A stretch of DNA of 64,000 bases from Ptychodera flava (GCF_041260155.1 NC_091942.1:7192001-7256000); one strand, 5' to 3'; shown: positions 40,289 to 54,141, counted from the stretch's first letter. Notes: generated from the letters alone by a model not told the origin. Numbers and translations: made by a program.

Positions 40289-41669
40289 GCTTTTGGAAAC
40301 AAGACTCTATCCACTCGAGAAAATGTTATAGACAGGTATCAGCTGGGGCATAAGGTGCACGTATAAATTCTATAAATATCTGTTGATAAATAAATGATGA
40401 TAAATGTCATTCTTTTGTTCCAATCTGGAAATATACATGTAGATATCTAACAACTCCCTGTGGAAGGTTGTAAAAGAAATGTATCCGGTAGACTTAATGG
40501 TTGTGATAAATAATCGCGGAAAAGGCAGGATTGCATGCACCACATTTTATGTCTTTCAACATGTCACGTCCAGGCAAAGTAGGAAAAATATGTTTCAGGC
40601 AATTTCTAAAAGGACTCCTAGGTGCTATTTTTTCTGATGAATGACACGATCCTGTTTTGTATGAGTGTCAAACAGGTTACCCAGTTGTACTTAGGTGGTA
40701 GTCATGCACTGTGATCAGCGTATGGCTATATAGAAGCGAATTAGACTTTCTGATTCACGAATTTTGTAACAATTGTATTAAATGTAGTTGTGATGTATTC
40801 GATATCGCCCTCGAGATTCCAAACATACTTCTTTGCAACAATTCATAATAACGAAATATCATAATCCACTTTGTACAACTTCATAAAATTCACGATTTAA
40901 TTGTCAGACTCCTTATAAGTGACTTAATAACAGAGTGCAAGGCTGACAATATAACAAGCTTCTCGCACGCTACAGTGTGATGCCTGTTCAAGTCAGTATC
41001 TCGTGCACAAACAGGTATAATTATACCCATAAGTGTGTAAACCGTAGTTATAATTTTTTTTTTAATTGAGCGCATATCGTCGTTTGCAGATAAAGCTACT
41101 TTTTAAAAACATGTTATGAACTGAAAATGCTCCCATATTTCAGTATATGTTGCAGTCGCATGAAAGTGAATTTTCTCAAATGTTATGGCCATGAGTTTGC
41201 CTCTTCATTTAATTTCTATGATGAACATTACGAGATGTATTCATGAAGTATAAATTGATTTGAAATAACGTTATGTATACAAGTTACTGATTACCTGAAA
41301 CGATAATGGTAAACTTATTTTACTGCTGTGATATCATGATATCATCGCATTGTGTAGCAAGTTAATTACTCTGAAGTCCTTCAACTTTTACATGCCATAT
41401 GCAAATTACCAATAAGCTAATGGCAAAATGCATGGCAATATCATCAATTTTGGCTTTGATTCCAGTCAAACGTCAATAAATATCTATGTAATTATCTTTG
41501 TAAGTTTTATCCGATTTTCTGTATCCATTGCTTCGATAAAGTTTGCGTGCAATGTGTGATAGTAAGCGTGAGAGCGTGAGTGCTTTTGAACTTTACAACG
41601 TGTTGAGGGGTCACAGTCAGAAAAAATTTAACAACTAGAAGCTCGGTTATTGAACCACTCTTTTTGAGA
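40289..41669. other. upstream region of gene B, no recognised gene
   Basis: Must hold the promoter and 5' UTR of gene B. I see no clear TATA box or further exon, and no obvious similarity to the region upstream of gene A until about 46.5 kb. Confidence 0.5.
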
Positions 41670-41765
41670 GTGGGGATTTGGCCGAGCGGTTTTGTCTGTT
41701 GCTTCTTTGCCAGGTGAGTGGATACCGTAGGTTGTGAGTTCGAAACCGATTGGAAACACCGTATC
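41670..41765 (+). repeat. tRNA-derived SINE-like sequence with A and B boxes
   Basis: TTTGGCCGAGCGG (A box, ~41677-41689) and GAGTTCGAAACC (B box, ~41736-41747) are spaced as in a class II (Leu/Ser-type) tRNA. The acceptor and anticodon arms do not fold well, so this is a SINE head or tRNA pseudogene, not a working tRNA. A decayed relative is at 7478-7560. Confidence 0.6.
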
Positions 41766-41784
41766 TTTTCAGTTTTATAAGCGT

Positions 41785-43154
41785 CATTGACAACAGCTCA
41801 TTAAATATGCAAATCGCCAGCTAGCTGACGTAAAATACGAAATATAGTTGACCTCTAATATGTCATCTTTTCATTAGTTAAGTTTCAACCATTTCTGTAT
41901 AGTTCCTCCAGTTAAATATGCCAAATCGGAAATTTTCTTAAAATATGTAAATTGGTTCTTTGCTGGTGTGAAAATGCTGAATGACTTCCTTATCATTGTA
42001 TCTTCAAAGTACACTGCAGGTTTCGTCATCTTCGGTGGAATAAATCTAGACTTACATCGCTAGTTAGGAAAATTCGTTAAATGTGCAAATAAGTTATTTG
42101 TTGATGTGAAAATGCTAAATGACTCTCGGTAATGATACATCATAGTAACTTTAATGTACCTTGCCATGTTCGTAATATTTGGTCGAATGAATCCAAAGAT
42201 CTGAAGATATAGCCATGATAAGGTAAGTTCGTTAAATATGCAAATAAGTAATTCATTTGCTGAAGTGAAACTCCTTAATGGCTTTTACTACTGTTATATC
42301 ATAGTGCCTTTGATATCTACTTCACGTTTCGTCAATTTCTGCCAAGTCAATTCAGTGATATTTCCCACAATAGGAACGTTTGTTAAATACTCAAATTAGC
42401 ACTTTGCTGATGTGAAAATTCTAAGTGATTTCAATTATCTTATGTCATACTATCTTCAATGGAAGAAGCAACTTTCGTCAACTTCGATCGAGTCAATAAA
42501 GAGCTGTATCCCTAATAAGGAAAGTGCATTGAATATGAAAATGAACAATGCCTATCTGAAAAAATTCTCCTTGACCTATAAATTTTCCACATGGTTCCAT
42601 TATTGACATCTTTAAGCGTATTCATAAGATGAGGTAGTGTCCCCTTTAAACCTATTTTATGCAGCCATCAAAATGCAGCCATTCTTGAAATATTGTGGTA
42701 CAGTGGAAATCACTAATTATGCAAAGAACCAATGATTATACGAGCCATACCAACCAGAGTCCAATCTATCATGCTCACTGTCAATATTGCATCTTTGATC
42801 CAAATGTTGTTTAAATCCAAACAGTACTTTTTAAGGTACCGTCTAATATGATGAAATCATCAATTATGCAAATATCAATTATCATGCAAGCTACGTCAAA
42901 CAAAACTAATCAGATCTCATAAGCTTCAATTCACATCTGTATGCTAAACTTTCTTCCATCTGATCGGCAGTTCTTGAGATATCGTGTCTACAAACAGACA
43001 GACAGACAGACAGACAGACGGATAGATGACAGAGAGGCAGACAGACAGACAGGCAGACAGACAGGCAGGTAGACAGGTGGGCAATGCAGACAGACAGTCA
43101 GACAGACAAACAGCCATTGTCTAGACGTTGGCTTCCGTGAACACTTGAGCTAAA
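41785..43154 (-). mobile_element. hairpin/~150-bp-repeat element (HINE/pearl-like), copy iv
   Basis: Starts (minus) at ~43154 with TTAGCTCAAGTG and a CTGT microsatellite at 42995-43110. Diverged units with AAATATGCAAAT recur at about 41808, 42075 and 42235. More diverged than copies i and ii. Confidence 0.65.
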
Positions 43155-46100
43155 AGGGCTATATATTTCAAAACTTTACAGTTTACTAAAATATTAAGTT
43201 CACATTTTGCACAAATCGAAATGATTTTGAATTCGGTGAACGCCCTTAGAGAAACAGTACAAGAAGTGAGACCCCATATTGTTTACATTGGAAACTGCAG
43301 AGACTGTCGTAAATAATCCCAAGGGACACGTGACTACGACTATGAGACTCAGAATGCACAAGGCTTGCCAGCGAAATGAGGATCAATAAGGTAAAAGCAA
43401 TGCCAGTCAACTTCAAAACGAAATATCACATGCACACGCCCAAACCAGCGAAATGGGAATCAACAATTGAAGGTAAACGCAACTTCAATCGATACTTTCT
43501 ATGGATTTCGACATAGAAATAGCAGAATGAAAATCGCTGAGCTGTTTGACACCCAGGTTGCAGGAGATCGTACAAACTCAGTAAATTCGAGTTGTCAGTT
43601 GGAACTGAAAGTCCGAGTACTTATAACTCTAGTTCAGCATCGCAAATAGAATGTACCTAGTAAGATACCTCCTTGTATATCCCTACGGCATAAACGCGCT
43701 GTGTGAACACCGACTAAAGTATTCATGTATATTCAGCCAAAGTAAAGTATTTAGTTTTGGAATTACAAAATAGGGAAAATTATGATTTTTCTCTATATAT
43801 ATAATAAAGCCTGTGTCAAAGTGAGGGCTATGACTGCTGCCGTAGCCTTGAACTAGGCTGTTGCTACGTGACAAGCACTACCGATATTGCAGCGTGCGGA
43901 AGCATGAATTAGCAATTAGATAAAACCCAATTTTCTGTTGATTTCTATCGCAGAATTTAATCGTTTCTTCACACCAGACCTATATTCTGGATTATCTGTG
44001 CAATGGACATTTCAGCAGTGGGTGTCTCATGGATATTTTGTGTTCTTAACATACGTAGTCTCCAACACTGAACCAGGATTAGCGAACGCTGTTTAGCCTC
44101 GTTTTGAGAAAAAATATTACCTCTGGTGAATATTCGTCACGTGAAAATATTTTCTATATACAGTAAGTATCCGAACTGATTTAAGCAAAAAAAGGTGTAT
44201 CTCTTTTCACCGACCTGCCATACTGTAACCTCGAAATGTATTCAGAATCTGTTCTACGAACTCACTGCAAAATGCCATACCAGTATGTCACTGTACCGTA
44301 AAAAGAGCAAGCAGGGCTAATGTACAAGAAAATTATTCAAGGTGACCCTGAACTATTGGACTAGAACGGCCAAAAATACTGAATACATTCGGTTCGGAAG
44401 AATGCACCCAATCAGCTGAATTGAAAATAGTCGAAGATATTTGAAGTTTTTCGTTCATATTGTAAGTTTCAAGCAATGAAAAATAAGGAACATGAATAGT
44501 TCATCATTGGAAGCAGAGAAACAAACAAATTCAAAAGTAAAGGCGGAAAGGCCGTCGTGAGCCTGCAATTTATTACATAGAGGCATAATTTACCATTAAC
44601 TGTTATAGCTTCACCAACTATGCTGTGAATCAAATTTGAACGTGAAGTAGACACACGGTACTCGGATAATTATTTAAGGATCCGTCGTTAGAGGTGGAAT
44701 GATATATGACTTGAGAACAGGTGTAGTCAACCAGCCAATTTTGAGTAATGACTCCTTCCCTGGCTTTTAAGCACCCAGAAGGAGAAAGCACATTAAGCAC
44801 CCAGAAGGAGAAAGCACATTTCAAAATTGACCGAATATCGTCACAGTCACGTTGAACGGAAATTAAGACCCAAGGATGGGGCCAAATGATGTAGTACGAA
44901 TGTTCGGCAATGATATAGGAAATGAAGTAGACGACAAAAAGCGACAACTTTGGTATGGTCAATGATATATCGAATGTTCGAAAACGGCAGTTCTAAATTG
45001 ATAATTTAAAAAAATACACCGGTTATTGAATACTCTAAGGGTGCTGTTCCTTCAATAGCCTCTATTTTTCTTTTTACCTGAAGGAGGCAGCTTTAGAAAG
45101 TCTTAGCAAACGTATGTTACAGTAACTATTTTACCACAATCGGCGAGAGATCTCTGCAAATCAGGACGACGCATGTGTAATGGTGTAGGCCTACTTGACA
45201 CACTGGTAACAAAATGACACATTCGCCACTATTTCCAAGTGAACCTAATGTCGACATGATTCTCTGTGCTAAGGGAGCAGTAGCAACTAATGCGTTTCAA
45301 ACCCAATAATCTAGTTAATGAGAGAACGCGCCAAACATAAATAGCCACTATGACACTACATGGCGGTCCGGACTTTGTAGCAGATCATTTTACGATTTTT
45401 CTTTGATGCTAATATGTCCTCTGTGATGAAATCCCCTCACATTTTGACTTCATGTTTTCAGAAATGAATTCATTTTGTACAAAATTTTGACATCATAATC
45501 GATCTATCGAAACAGATAACATAGGTTACTTTTGACCAAAGTTGTGGTAATTCAGAACAAACATTTATGGGTATTAGGCTTTTTGTTTGTTTAGTCGAAT
45601 GAAAATGTAATAATATTAGGAAATACATATTGGTAGAGTACATAATTGTATATTTCGTATTTGTTCAAGAAGAAAAGTTGTAAGCCTATATGTAAATAGT
45701 AATGGTAGGTGTGCCGCAATTTTACATTGATGTTGTGACCGTTAAATATAAGCCTAGAAATTCAAACTGAAGCCTTACGAACCATCGTGATAGGCCAAAA
45801 CCGCGTGTTCATGATAAAACGGAAGTCAAAGCTGCATGTATGCATGCTATTCATGCTCTTCAGGGCCAACTGTCGAAGTTTGAAAGGCGAAATGTTGGTG
45901 TTAGAAAACTTAACCAACAATATCACATTTCAAGTTCATTACGTTCTGCTCCAAGCAGACGTAAAATAGTACCCTGTTCTCGAGCTTGATGGCGGCTCAA
46001 GCGACCGTGGTTTGATTCAGTCGTCAAATTAGGTGCGTAAAAAGTTGTCCCGCGATTTAAACGTGACATAGAGTAACAACTTTTATAATTTTTTGTAAGA

Positions 46101-46487
46101 AAAGATGATATGACACATTAATTAAGTTCGGGAATGTCCTCCAGTTACCATCTTAAATGTGCTGATCTGTTAAACTTGCACATGCCAACTATTTAAGTTT
46201 GGGTTCAGCAATTAATAACATTATAATTGCTGTTTACTGTGTTTCAAAGCATCGATGAAAGAACGCCATGGAATAATGTTATTGTGTATGTTCCCCACTT
46301 TTGGGGGATATGACCTCCCCTTGCCCCCTCCTGCTCCCTACGCCATTGGGAATTTTTTCATTGTTGCAGTCCATGGAAAAACAGAAACCGAGAACTTGTT
46401 CCAATAAGCTACCTGTTAAAAACAGCTGGAATTGAGATTGTTGTTGTCAGTAGTGAAATAGCATTATGTACAGTTTGTTTGAAAAAG
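43155..46487. other. intergenic DNA, no recognised gene
   Basis: No exon, RNA gene or transposon family recognised in 3.3 kb. Short ORFs (60-110 codons) lack any signature. There is a 26-bp perfect tandem duplication at about 44767-44819 (AAGCACCCAGAAGGAGAAAG core) and a 29-bp one at about 46488-46546 (ATCAACGTGCCTCTGGATGT core). Confidence 0.5.
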
Positions 46488-47184
46488 GTATCAACGTGCC
46501 TCTGGATGTAGTGGTTGTATCAACGTGCCTCTGGATGTAGTGGTAGTATAAGCTCGTATGTAAAGACAGTCAGCATTACCTGGTAATATTGAAAACAATC
46601 TCCTTGTTCCACCACAGTGAGTCGGAATCTCCTTAAAGCTCGGGTTAGAGATAGGGTATGCCATGCGTATGTCTAAATTGTTTTAGTGAAACAGAAGGTC
46701 GCTCGTCTTTTAATAGTCAAGCCGCGTGAGGATAATGAGAAGGAAAAGAATAAAAGTGTGAAAATAAGCGCAACTTATAACGGAGCACTTCATAGCACAC
46801 TTGACAAATTAAAAACGACCCGATTTGTATTTTTTCATCGCAACCTAACAATTACCATAGTATTCGGCCGATGGCATTAAAACGACCTAATTTAACCAAA
46901 TTTCAATTTCCATAAATTTTGCATTCTCAAACAATCACAACTCCCAAAGCACAAGAGAACAAAAAAATAGGACGAGTACAGAGAAAGGGAAACGCTGCCA
47001 CAAATTACCTTGCATTCTTTGTATATATATACTCAAGTTTAAATCATCAATTTCCCCTCTCCAAGGTTTTTGTTAGTCTTCTCGGTATTGAAAGCGACGA
47101 ACACAATTGAAACCGTGTGCTTATTTCTGTAAAGAAACACGCACAACGTAAACGATGAAAGGTAACGTGGTAAAATAATCGCAA

Positions 47185-49470
47185 TCATACCAATCCATAA
47201 TCCAATAACACTAGGTCAGAATTTGTAAGACAATAGTTGTAAACATAGACACAAAACAGCACAGAACAGACAGTGAATAGACAGTCTACAAACAAAGTCA
47301 AATTCATGAAAGAAAGATATATGGACCTCTGGCCAGAAGACCAAGAAGTGATGCCAGGTGATTCGAAAATAGTAAGCGCATCCTGCCCCAAATGTGGCAC
47401 CCGCCATATATCAATCTGTAAGTCAGATAGATAGTGGTCACTAACTAAGGCCCCATATCACCGATGCCATCAGCGATCATTTGTCGAAGGGAGATATTGT
47501 ATTTATCAACCAGCTTGCGATACCTGCCAAACAGAGTTTGAATGTAGAGTTGATTTGTAGGAGAGATGGCCATGTCTCTTTACAAAATCACCACATGAAC
47601 TGCATGCTCTTGCATATCGAATAAGCTGGGAAATGCATACCCAAGAAACTGGTGAGAGTGGAATATTACTGATGAGGTGTGGAAAATTGATTATGCTAAA
47701 GTTGAAATCATCTCTCTTGTCATATAGCTTAGTAGAAAGGTGACCGTTAGAGTCAAAGTCAAGTAAAATGTCCAGATATGAAGCAGAGGAGGCCGTTTCT
47801 GTAGTTTCTTTAATCTCCAATTCTCGAGGATAAATCATAGCGAGATAGTCACTGAATTCAGAGTTATTCATTGAAATAACATCGTCTATGTATCTAAATG
47901 TTAGGTTGAATGTTCTACAGAGACCTATTTCTGTTTGATTAGGTTCTGGATAAATTCTGCCTCGTATGAGAACAGAAATAAATCGGCAAGCAAGGGAACA
48001 CATTTAGTGCCCATAGGAATTCCTATAAACTGTTGGAAAATGTGTCCTCCAAATTCAACAAATATGTTGTCAATTAGGAAATCAAGCATACTGATAATGT
48101 CTTTCTCTGTATAAAACACTTTAGCGTTAGTAATATATTTAACAAAATATATAGAATTATACCCTAATACTATATATTTGTAACGGCGTGAACCGTTTTT
48201 GTAGAATGCTTGGTTTCAGTTTTCAAGCCTTCTTTCAATTTATCATGTGGTATGTGGTATACAATGTGGAAAAATTGACAGTTTTAATAAATGTTATTTT
48301 TTAAAAAAGACCTTGATTTCAAATTTTCCAAGAGTTCCTTCGAATTTTCTAATATCCAAATTTGATTTATACCACTCCGAGAAAAGACAACATCACTGTA
48401 TTCTTGAAGTCCCCGTTTAACAGTACTAAGAACAAAAGTCATTTTCTTTGATATCTCTGTTGTTGAACTTTTTGAAGATCCTGCGATAAACCTAGCTTTG
48501 TAAGATGTTTTGCGGAGCTTTGGTATCCAGTATAAGATAGGCAACTTATTATGGTCATCCTTTGTTGTAATATTAAAATTATCCATGAATGACTTATGGT
48601 TTGCCAAAATTTCAGATTTGTTGAACATTGATTGTCTGTAAGTGGATTTGATGGAGGTCCTAGTTACACCAAGTTCGTCTATATGACATTCAAAATAATA
48701 CTTCTTGCAGAAAAATGCAATGTTATTGGCAGCTTTATCAGCAGGGACGACAACACTTTGTCATGGATATCATTCAAACACTTAACAGCATTAGGATCTT
48801 TAAATACAGAATAGGGTCTTCTGCAAACACGGATTTCAGTCGACCAATACGGCTACGAACTATTTTCCTCACAAATTTGACCCATTCTGACAGTGTGTCT
48901 AGCTGTACATCCTCCCTGTTAGCCCATTTCCTGGCATATTCTTCAACAGAGTCCATAATGATCTTAAAAGTATGGTTCCAGTTGATCCTGCGAGGTTCTC
49001 TGAACTTGTGTCCACAAGATAAAATCTTACGAAGGTGGTGATGTTCAAACAAGTTCAGATCACGAGTGATGACACAGCCAACTGGAGTATATTTGAAGGG
49101 AGATGTAGAGCAGTCACAGGATGCTGTGTTTAAAGGAATTCATCAAGTTTTAAGTGCCGCGATACCTTATTGTAATTGAATATTTTATTGGGGATTGTCT
49201 TGGTGTACCGATATGACAGAATAGGTACAGCTACAGACTGGTTCTTAAAGTATACAGGTATAGTTGATGTAACCTTTTTGTTGTGAAGTATATTGCTGAT
49301 ATTAATGGCATCAATTCCTTTGTTAGTAAATGGAAGATGTATGAAATGACGATGATCATCAGTCATAGGTTCAGCACGAACAGGCTTGTATAGTCTGTAT
49401 AGTACAATATCAGCAATAATACTGACCAGTCTGTACGGTTATTAGTTCGGATCTATCAAAGAAAATCCCA
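47185..49470 (-). pseudogene. Penelope-like (or related) reverse transcriptase, degraded
   Basis: Read from 49470 downward. An N-terminal conserved block (HFIHLPFTNKGIDAINISN, near 49350) comes first, then FREPRRINWNHTFK and DTLSEWVKFVRK near 48930. A VVVPADKAANNIAFFCKKYY block follows near 48720, then LPILYWIPKLRKTSYKARF near 48530. RT motifs are IGIPMGTKCVPLLADLFLF near 48010 and FRYIDDV near 47895, with YxDD intact. The tail KLVDKYNISLRQMIADGI is near 47500. Several shifts and stops break it. The ADKA block and motif order fit Penelope-like elements. No GIY-YIG endonuclease was found at either end. The copy is absent from the paralogous site near 12.1 kb. Confidence 0.75.
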
Positions 49471-50380
49471 ATGCATAGGCATGCAACCTTCTGAAGTCCC
49501 TGATGGAAAGAGCAAATAATAAGGTACGAATGTGATGGAGACCTTAAGGCTTCTGTAATAAAAGAAGCATTTCATGAAATTTGTCATAGCAGTTGGAGGT
49601 AGATGTATTCAATTTAGGCCGATATGGTAACGCCTATGTCCATGCATGACTACGTCTTCTACGGCTAGAAGACTCCAAGAGGCCCATCATATTCACTTCT
49701 GAACAAATAATCATTCCCGAAAATAGAAAGTGGGGAGCGTAGTCGCAGAAGATCAAATAGCCATATATTGGTTAAATCATAGACTGTTGCTCAGATATCT
49801 CTGCCGAAATAGCTATCGCCTACTACTTGTAAACACGATTATGCTATCCCTAACTAAATGTTTTGTTTCTCAGAGTGTAATGTGCAGTTCACAATATCTC
49901 ATGTACTGTCCCTCTATAGCATATCTCATAACAAAGATATGCCCTGACATCTAGCTGGAGCCTATATTTCACCGGTGTAGTCTAACCGGTGAACCGCAGA
50001 ATGGAATTTGCAGTCAACATACTTTGTAGAAACGTCTTCCACACCGAACTGTGTAAATCTACATACTGCATTTTTCAATCAGCGTAAGACCTGGATTTCA
50101 AGACCTTGATGACCTTAAAATGTGAATGCTCTTCTTTTATGAATAGGCAGCCAACCGAAGATTGAATACAGAGCAAGGAGGGTCACACTTTATTTGTTAG
50201 GAGACAGGTCAACCAGTTGTACCGCGCAAAGTTTACAACAGACGAGTAAGAACAAGCAACAGTGCAACAATATTACCTGATAACAGAAACGTACCATACA
50301 AAATATATCAAGATATGAATTTCGTATGAATTTGCTTTCCCTTTTTTGGTAGCTGTGGACATGAAGCACTCATGGTACAG
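49471..50380. other. intergenic DNA, no recognised gene
   Basis: No gene signature. Homology with the other duplication copy resumes near 50380 (12700). Confidence 0.45.
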
Positions 50381-51060
50381 AAGTTCTTTAACAGCACTGC
50401 TGGATCATATGCTTGTGTCACTACTTTGACAGCATTGTAACATTGCTGCCACAATGCTATTGCCAGAGAGTTATGCCGCATAACTGCAAAAATTGGATTT
50501 GCCGAGATACTAACAAGTCTATGATATCTAAAGAACGCCATTCTTGTGGTGACATGAATCTAGGTCATATGTGTGCTCTTTTAACCTGACCCACTGTAAT
50601 TGAAAACCTCCTTTTGTATTCGGTAGCAAGCAGATCGACCAACTGTACAAACTGCTTCATTTAAGGGAAAATGCTGATTTTGTAAGCGCACTGTCGACGC
50701 CGCAGCTGGTTTAAAAAGTTGAAGAGTGACGTTTGCTTTGTACCTAACGAATGTAATAATTCATTATTCAGTAAATCTCAGAAACTGCATGTTAAAGGAG
50801 TAATTTTTTAAGACTATTCACAAAGGCAGGTCACATGTATGATAGAATATAAGGCCTTCAGTGTCAAGGTGAAACAGGAGCATAAGGACCCAAAGTGTTA
50901 AATGTTGCCATTCATTAAGGACCGTTAGTATTGTGTTTGTTAAAGATTATACACTTAAGGGTTGGATTATCAGTTTGCTTGTCTGTGTGTGCGTCTGTTT
51001 ATCTGTCTGTCGTCCGTCGGCCCGTTGATCCATTCATCCATACAGCTATCTATCTCTATC

Positions 51061-51078
51061 AATGTATCAATCTATTTT

Positions 51079-51146
<68 letters not shown>
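51061..51146. repeat. (CTAT)n microsatellite
   Basis: Paralogous to 13418-13472, about 70 bp of CTAT. Confidence 0.95.
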
Positions 51147-52049
51147 ACATAGACGTGTCCACTGTCGTTATCAAAGCGTTCACAATGCATGGGAAAACGC
51201 AAAGTAAGTCGATTCACCATTACAAGTAACGACGAAAAGTGTCTGAATGTTTCCCTTCGGTTGAACTCAAGGCCTGAAAACGCCACTTTGTGAACACCAG
51301 GAACAAGTGATCGATATTTATTCTCCATCATCAGTGAGTAAGTTCCTGACCTTGAGATGCATGTTGCAATCAGAACGCATTGGTAACCGGTAGTGTCACC
51401 TTCAACCGATTATTTAAAGATATGAATACCAAAAAAAACCCTCGATAACGGCTGTGTCAAGCAAAATATACTCACCTTTTTTTAACGGTCCCGGACAGCT
51501 TATGGCGCTCCAGAATCTAAAATAAACTGTGCTGGGCGGTAGACATTTACACAAGTTTACTTGATTTCCCTTGATAATGATGTGTCAGTTGTCTCGGGCC
51601 ACAACCTATGTCATTTCACTAGGGCATGTTAAGAGTGACCAACCCCTTTTTATCAAAGCTACCGCTTTACAAGACACACAAAAGGTCGATAGACTCACTT
51701 TGAATAGCCTATGAACTCAAGGTAAATAATACGACGTGTAACTCTTCGTTGTGAACAGCGGAAAGTCCTGCACGGGTATGTATACAGTCTACATTTTCTT
51801 GGCTTAATATTTCAAAACTTTCAATCATAATGTGAGGGACTAATGTTTGACAGCCGCTGTGAAATTATACATGTTTTGAAAAGATGGGTGTAATTTACAA
51901 GAACATGTCTCTTTGATTGTATCGAGTTCAGGTATGCTTCCTAGGAATAGTAGTTACACCATATAACACACTTGCGCCATCCTACATAAAACAGGACCAC
52001 TTCGGCATAACATTCTTTTCCGAAGACTTAGTCTAATATTTATCCATTC

Positions 52050-52140
52050 TCTATCTGTCTGTCTGTCTGTCTGTCTGTCTGCCTGCCTGTCTGTCTGTCT
52101 GTCTTTCTGTTTTTCTGTCTGTCTGTCTGTTTTTCTGTCC

Positions 52141-52204
<64 letters not shown>

Positions 52205-52205
52205 T

Positions 52206-52252
<47 letters not shown>
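52050..52252. repeat. (CTGT)n microsatellite, expanded allele
   Basis: About 200 bp of CTGT with a few CTTT/TTTT variants. It makes long DRQT-type ORFs on the minus strand, which are artefacts. The paralogous array at 13949-13986 has about nine units. Confidence 0.95.
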
Positions 52253-52799
52253 CCATGCTCAATCTAAGTCAAACAGATCAACTCTTTTGTTGCACGTTAA
52301 ACTAAGTTTAATTGTCAGTATGTCCAAGATTAAAGTGATTTCTTCAGGGTATCACACAGATTGTGCACAAATTGCCCGCGGTTAATGTTAAGTACTACAT
52401 AACATTTTAATGTAAAAAAAGCAGCCATGTTAGCCTTTGGCCCCGTCCTTTTATTTAGATTCATAAATTCTTTTTTTCACTTAGCCTAAAGTATTCAGAC
52501 TTTGCAGTACGACTTTCTGCTCTGCTACAACCATTATTTATATGATAAGGTAGGATGGACGTAATATGAGATTTCACCTGTCGTGCCAGTATAGGCCGAG
52601 TGTGAAAAGGGTCTTACATAGCTATATATTGGCGAGACAAAACTTTTCCCCTAGCAACGAAGTTTTTATAAGCCTAGGGGTTTTACTACTATCATATCAT
52701 ATTTTTACAAGCACAAATCTAATTAGGACAGTGTATTTGATATTACTCCTGTAAGGGATGGGTAATATCGAAACTGTGCATAATGGTAGTGTTAAGTAA

Positions 52800-53060
52800 T
52801 CTTAACCTTAATCTTTATTTCTTAGATAGCGTATAACTTTAACATAATCTCAATGCGCTTTACAAAAAGAAACATAAAATTATTTTAAAACCCATAGTAA
52901 AAACGCAAAGGAAAAAGCTGGTATTATAAAAACTCATCATAGAAACGCTCAAAATACGACTAAAAAGACGTGAAAAGGTGATTTTTAGTTTACTTTAAAA
53001 ACATCCTATGTTTGAACAGCTCGAATATGCAATGGCAGAGAATTCCATGAGCGAAGTGCA
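52800..53060 (-). mobile_element. 3'-truncated L2-like LINE end
   Basis: Minus-strand WNSLPLHIRAVQ near 53057, then a stop and a decayed tail. TTTGTAAAGCGCATTGAGAT and CTAAGAAATAAAGAT match the 3' UTR of the element at 14050-17738. Only in copy 2 of the duplication. Confidence 0.78.
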
Positions 53061-53380
53061 CAAATACAGAAAGCCCCATCACCGTTATACACTGTATTTC
53101 CAATCGTAATTATAATAAACCTATTTGCTGGCCTGTAAACGATCGATTTATACACTGTTCATGGTAATATGCCAACGTATAAGGCGTGGGGTTATTGCCC
53201 TATTAATTGTCAATCTAATATCCCTAACAATTCAATCAGAGTCTCGAATTGTTGATGCGCATAATACATTGTACTGTATTAAAATTACTTATAGTAGTAG
53301 ACAGTTAGGTCTTTTAAATTGTTTAAGAAAGTTATATGAGAAAATGAACGACTGTCTTACATAAATTTTTGTAATTTGGG

Positions 53381-54141
53381 CCATGGAATGAGAAAAGGAC
53401 CCTCTCGGCAAATTTGCATAACAATAGAAAAACGAGTTTAAAGTTCCCGCATGAAAACAACTAATTTCCAGTCATGCATTGCGTTGTATAATTGAATTTA
53501 TCCCGTATTTTGCATACTCAGATGACTTGTGGGTAATCATATGACCTCTTAGAACAGGGTAAGTCATCAATGCTATGCTTTAGCCGCCATTTTAAACGTT
53601 GTTTACACGTGTGTACAGTCGAAGTTGTCGTCGTCAGCATTGAGCGTCGTATTTCTCTAATGAGTCTAACAGCAGCAGGTATTATCACCTAAAAATGCGA
53701 CTCTGTTATTAGCTCTGGACAAAACGCCTGGCCTGGACATTTCACATAAATATCTTTCTATCGATTAGTGTTGACGGCTGTGTTGAACAGTGCAGACGAA
53801 TTCAGTATCGATGTGAGTACTGCTGGCACGGAAATGCAAGTGTAAGCTATGACGATTAATACACGAACGAAACAAAACTTTGGTCAACAGTAATATAACA
53901 GAGACAGACATGACGAATGATGAAATGGTCGATGAATTTTTCAGTATTAAAGCTCACAGCGTTTGTCGTACTGTCTTTGATACGATGACTTATTAAGATT
54001 TCAAGAATCACACATAGACAGTATGTAGTGTAAGTACACAAAATGTGGAATCCTGTTGCAAGCATGAATTTCAGTCCGGACTTAGAGTCACGTGTTTTAC
54101 CTAATGCAGCCTGACAAATTTTGATGTTTCTCATTCCATGG
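53381..54141. mobile_element. 761-bp insertion with 15-bp perfect TIR
   Basis: Ends CCATGGAATGAGAAA (53381-53395) and TTTCTCATTCCATGG (54127-54141). The flanks continue the duplication homology (25270-25310 in the other copy), where this sequence is missing. A 92-codon minus-strand frame (53856-54134) starts just inside the right TIR but shows no known domain. Target-site duplication not clear. Confidence 0.72.

Larger units (their letters stand above)
46490..52300. repeat. segmental duplication, copy 2, left part
   Basis: Partner of 11540-14036. It is longer because of the Penelope-like remnant (47185-49470), ~900 bp of adjacent sequence and longer microsatellites. Confidence 0.8.

Noticed and set aside
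41670..41765. Functional tRNA-Leu/Ser gene
   Set aside because: A and B boxes are good but acceptor and anticodon stems do not pair convincingly.
45960..46030. Possible second tRNA-like sequence (GGTTTGATTC)
   Set aside because: Only a B-box-like motif; no A box at suitable spacing.
51954..52262. 102-codon ORF rich in DRQT
   Set aside because: Translation of the CTGT microsatellite; no complexity or homology.
53856..54134. 92-codon minus-strand ORF inside the 761-bp element
   Set aside because: No recognisable domain and no second copy to test conservation; left as part of the element only.
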